From CAIWHR01 sp963781285 (GTDB lineage: Bacteria > Pseudomonadota > Gammaproteobacteria > Burkholderiales > Casimicrobiaceae): DNA of 64,000 bases. The stretch lies in assembly GCA_963781285.1 (NCBI GenBank), contig CAWAFI010000021.1, positions 83,247 to 147,246 on the forward strand. Reading direction: 5' to 3'. The position numbers and the translations under genes were made by a program. Below the pieces are notes generated by a model. It ran no database searches. It saw nothing but the letters and a program-made list of their open reading frames with translations, and was not told where the DNA came from. Positions 63,294 through 64,000 of this stretch are shown in pieces (the stretch's first letter is position 1; the number at the start of each line of letters is the position of its first letter).

Positions 63294-64000
63294 ATGAGCC
63301 AAGAACTCTGGACTTCACCGGTCACAGGTTATAGACGCAAGGGCACGCGACTTGCGGAACTGCGTTCGCTAATTGACGCTGCAGTTACCGCTCGCGCAAT
63401 TTTGGAACCGCTTCAATCGTGTTGCGCAGATACTCTCGCCGTAACTGCGGCAGACCTTCTGCGGCGACGCGACTATGATTTTGCGGGAGTAAAACGGCGA
63501 GCCGTTGGCCCCGTAATTGGCTGGGGTGGCGGCAAATTCACTTTTACAGGGTCGCGTCGAGGACCACCTCAAGCCCGTTACCACAGACCTGCTGATTTCG
63601 GATGCGGCTCCGCTTGCCACAGTGCTCGAGACGCTAAAAGGGCGAACTCACATCTTTGTTCTGGTCGGCTCTCAGGTGGCAGGTATCGTGACCAGAGCGG
63701 ACCTCAGCAAACCGCCGGTTCGCGTTTATTTGTTCAGCCTTATTTCGTTGTTAGAAATGCATCTTGGATTCTGGGTCCGCGCAGAATACCCGGACGATGC
63801 TTGGCGGAAAAAGCTGAAAAGGAGGCGTTTGGAGGCTGCCGATAGGCTTCAGAAGGTTAGACGCGCACGCAACCAGAACCCTCACCTCGTCGAGTGTCTC
63901 CAGTTTTGTGACAAGTGCGACCTCGTCGTAGACCGAGAACCGCTACTGCGGCGACTGTCATTGGGATCCGCAGCTCGCGCCAGCGGTCGCCTTCAGCAGG
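63294..64000 (+). CDS. CBS-domain protein, frameshifted and cut by the window end
   Basis: The first frame (MSQELWTSPVTGYRRKGTRL) leads through an N-terminal helix into a CBS motif: DTLAVTAADLLRRRDYDFAG, ending PVIGW. Removing one G from the G4 run at 63523-63526 joins it to the second frame, VAANSLLQGRVEDHLKPVTT, then LETLKGRTHIFVLVGSQVAG, IVTRADLSKPPVRVYLFSLI and SLLEMHLGFWVRA. The CBS pair is followed by a helical domain with PHLVECLQFCDKCDLVV. No stop occurs before the end. Adenine-nucleotide sensing is a usual CBS role; partner unknown. Confidence 0.75.

Noticed and set aside
37749..64000. Prophage or integrative element
   Set aside because: No integrase, phage structural gene, tRNA-type attachment site or flanking direct repeats were seen.

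Overview
The window is a high-GC, gene-dense bacterial chromosome segment, most likely from a betaproteobacterium (Burkholderiales/Rhodocyclales-like). The evidence is the combination of a urt-urease locus, an aerobic benzoyl-CoA (box) cluster, a Pseudomonas/Burkholderia-type bkd complex and a PEP-CTERM protein. No rRNA, tRNA or CRISPR array was seen.

The left part (1-37.6 kb) is compact, every gene is intact, and it is mostly metabolic. It opens inside a urease operon (end of ureA, ureB, ureC, ureE, ureF, ureG, then a DedA-family gene overlapping ureG). The urea ABC transporter urtABCDE follows, behind a possible sigma-54 promoter, with an attenuator-like hairpin after the binding-protein gene. 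Next is hemN, carrying a near-consensus FNR/Anr box exactly placed over a -10 element. A secreted protein and a minus-strand group come next: a 1303-residue tandem-cyclase/ATPase/TPR protein, a double thioredoxin-fold protein, and an nfeD-slipin pair.

From 22 to 37.6 kb lies a divergent aromatic-acid locus. The minus arm is boxR-boxC-boxB-boxA, continued by hemerythrin-SirB2-hemerythrin genes only 4 to 29 nt apart. The plus arm is a DUF4863 lyase-like gene, benzoate-CoA ligase, a five-part branched-chain-type ABC importer, an alpha/beta hydrolase and a thioesterase. Together these would import an aromatic acid, activate it to a CoA thioester, epoxidise it with O2 and hydrolytically open the ring. 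boxD (the semialdehyde dehydrogenase) is not in the window.

The right part (37.7-64 kb) is accessory DNA rich in fragments. It holds an IS1595-type remnant, a PEP-CTERM gene with a convincing sigma-54 promoter, truncated and frameshifted genes, a dispersed 72-bp repeat and REP-like palindromes. It also holds an FNR-like regulator joined to half a GGDEF domain and a TolA/TonB-like protein with a 30-bp tandem repeat. An intact bkdA1-bkdA2-bkdB operon sits inside it. Beyond 50 kb come toxin-antitoxin and NAD-related genes (decayed brnTA, intact vapBC, a frameshifted sirtuin, an XRE regulator with its own operator, an intact RES-Xre pair), a UvrD-like helicase, several unknown proteins, a nuclease-helicase with at least ten frame changes, and a CBS-domain gene cut by the window edge. 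The best candidates for undescribed biology are the hemerythrin/SirB2 extension of the box operon and the GGDEF-FNR fusion lacking most iron-sulfur cysteines.
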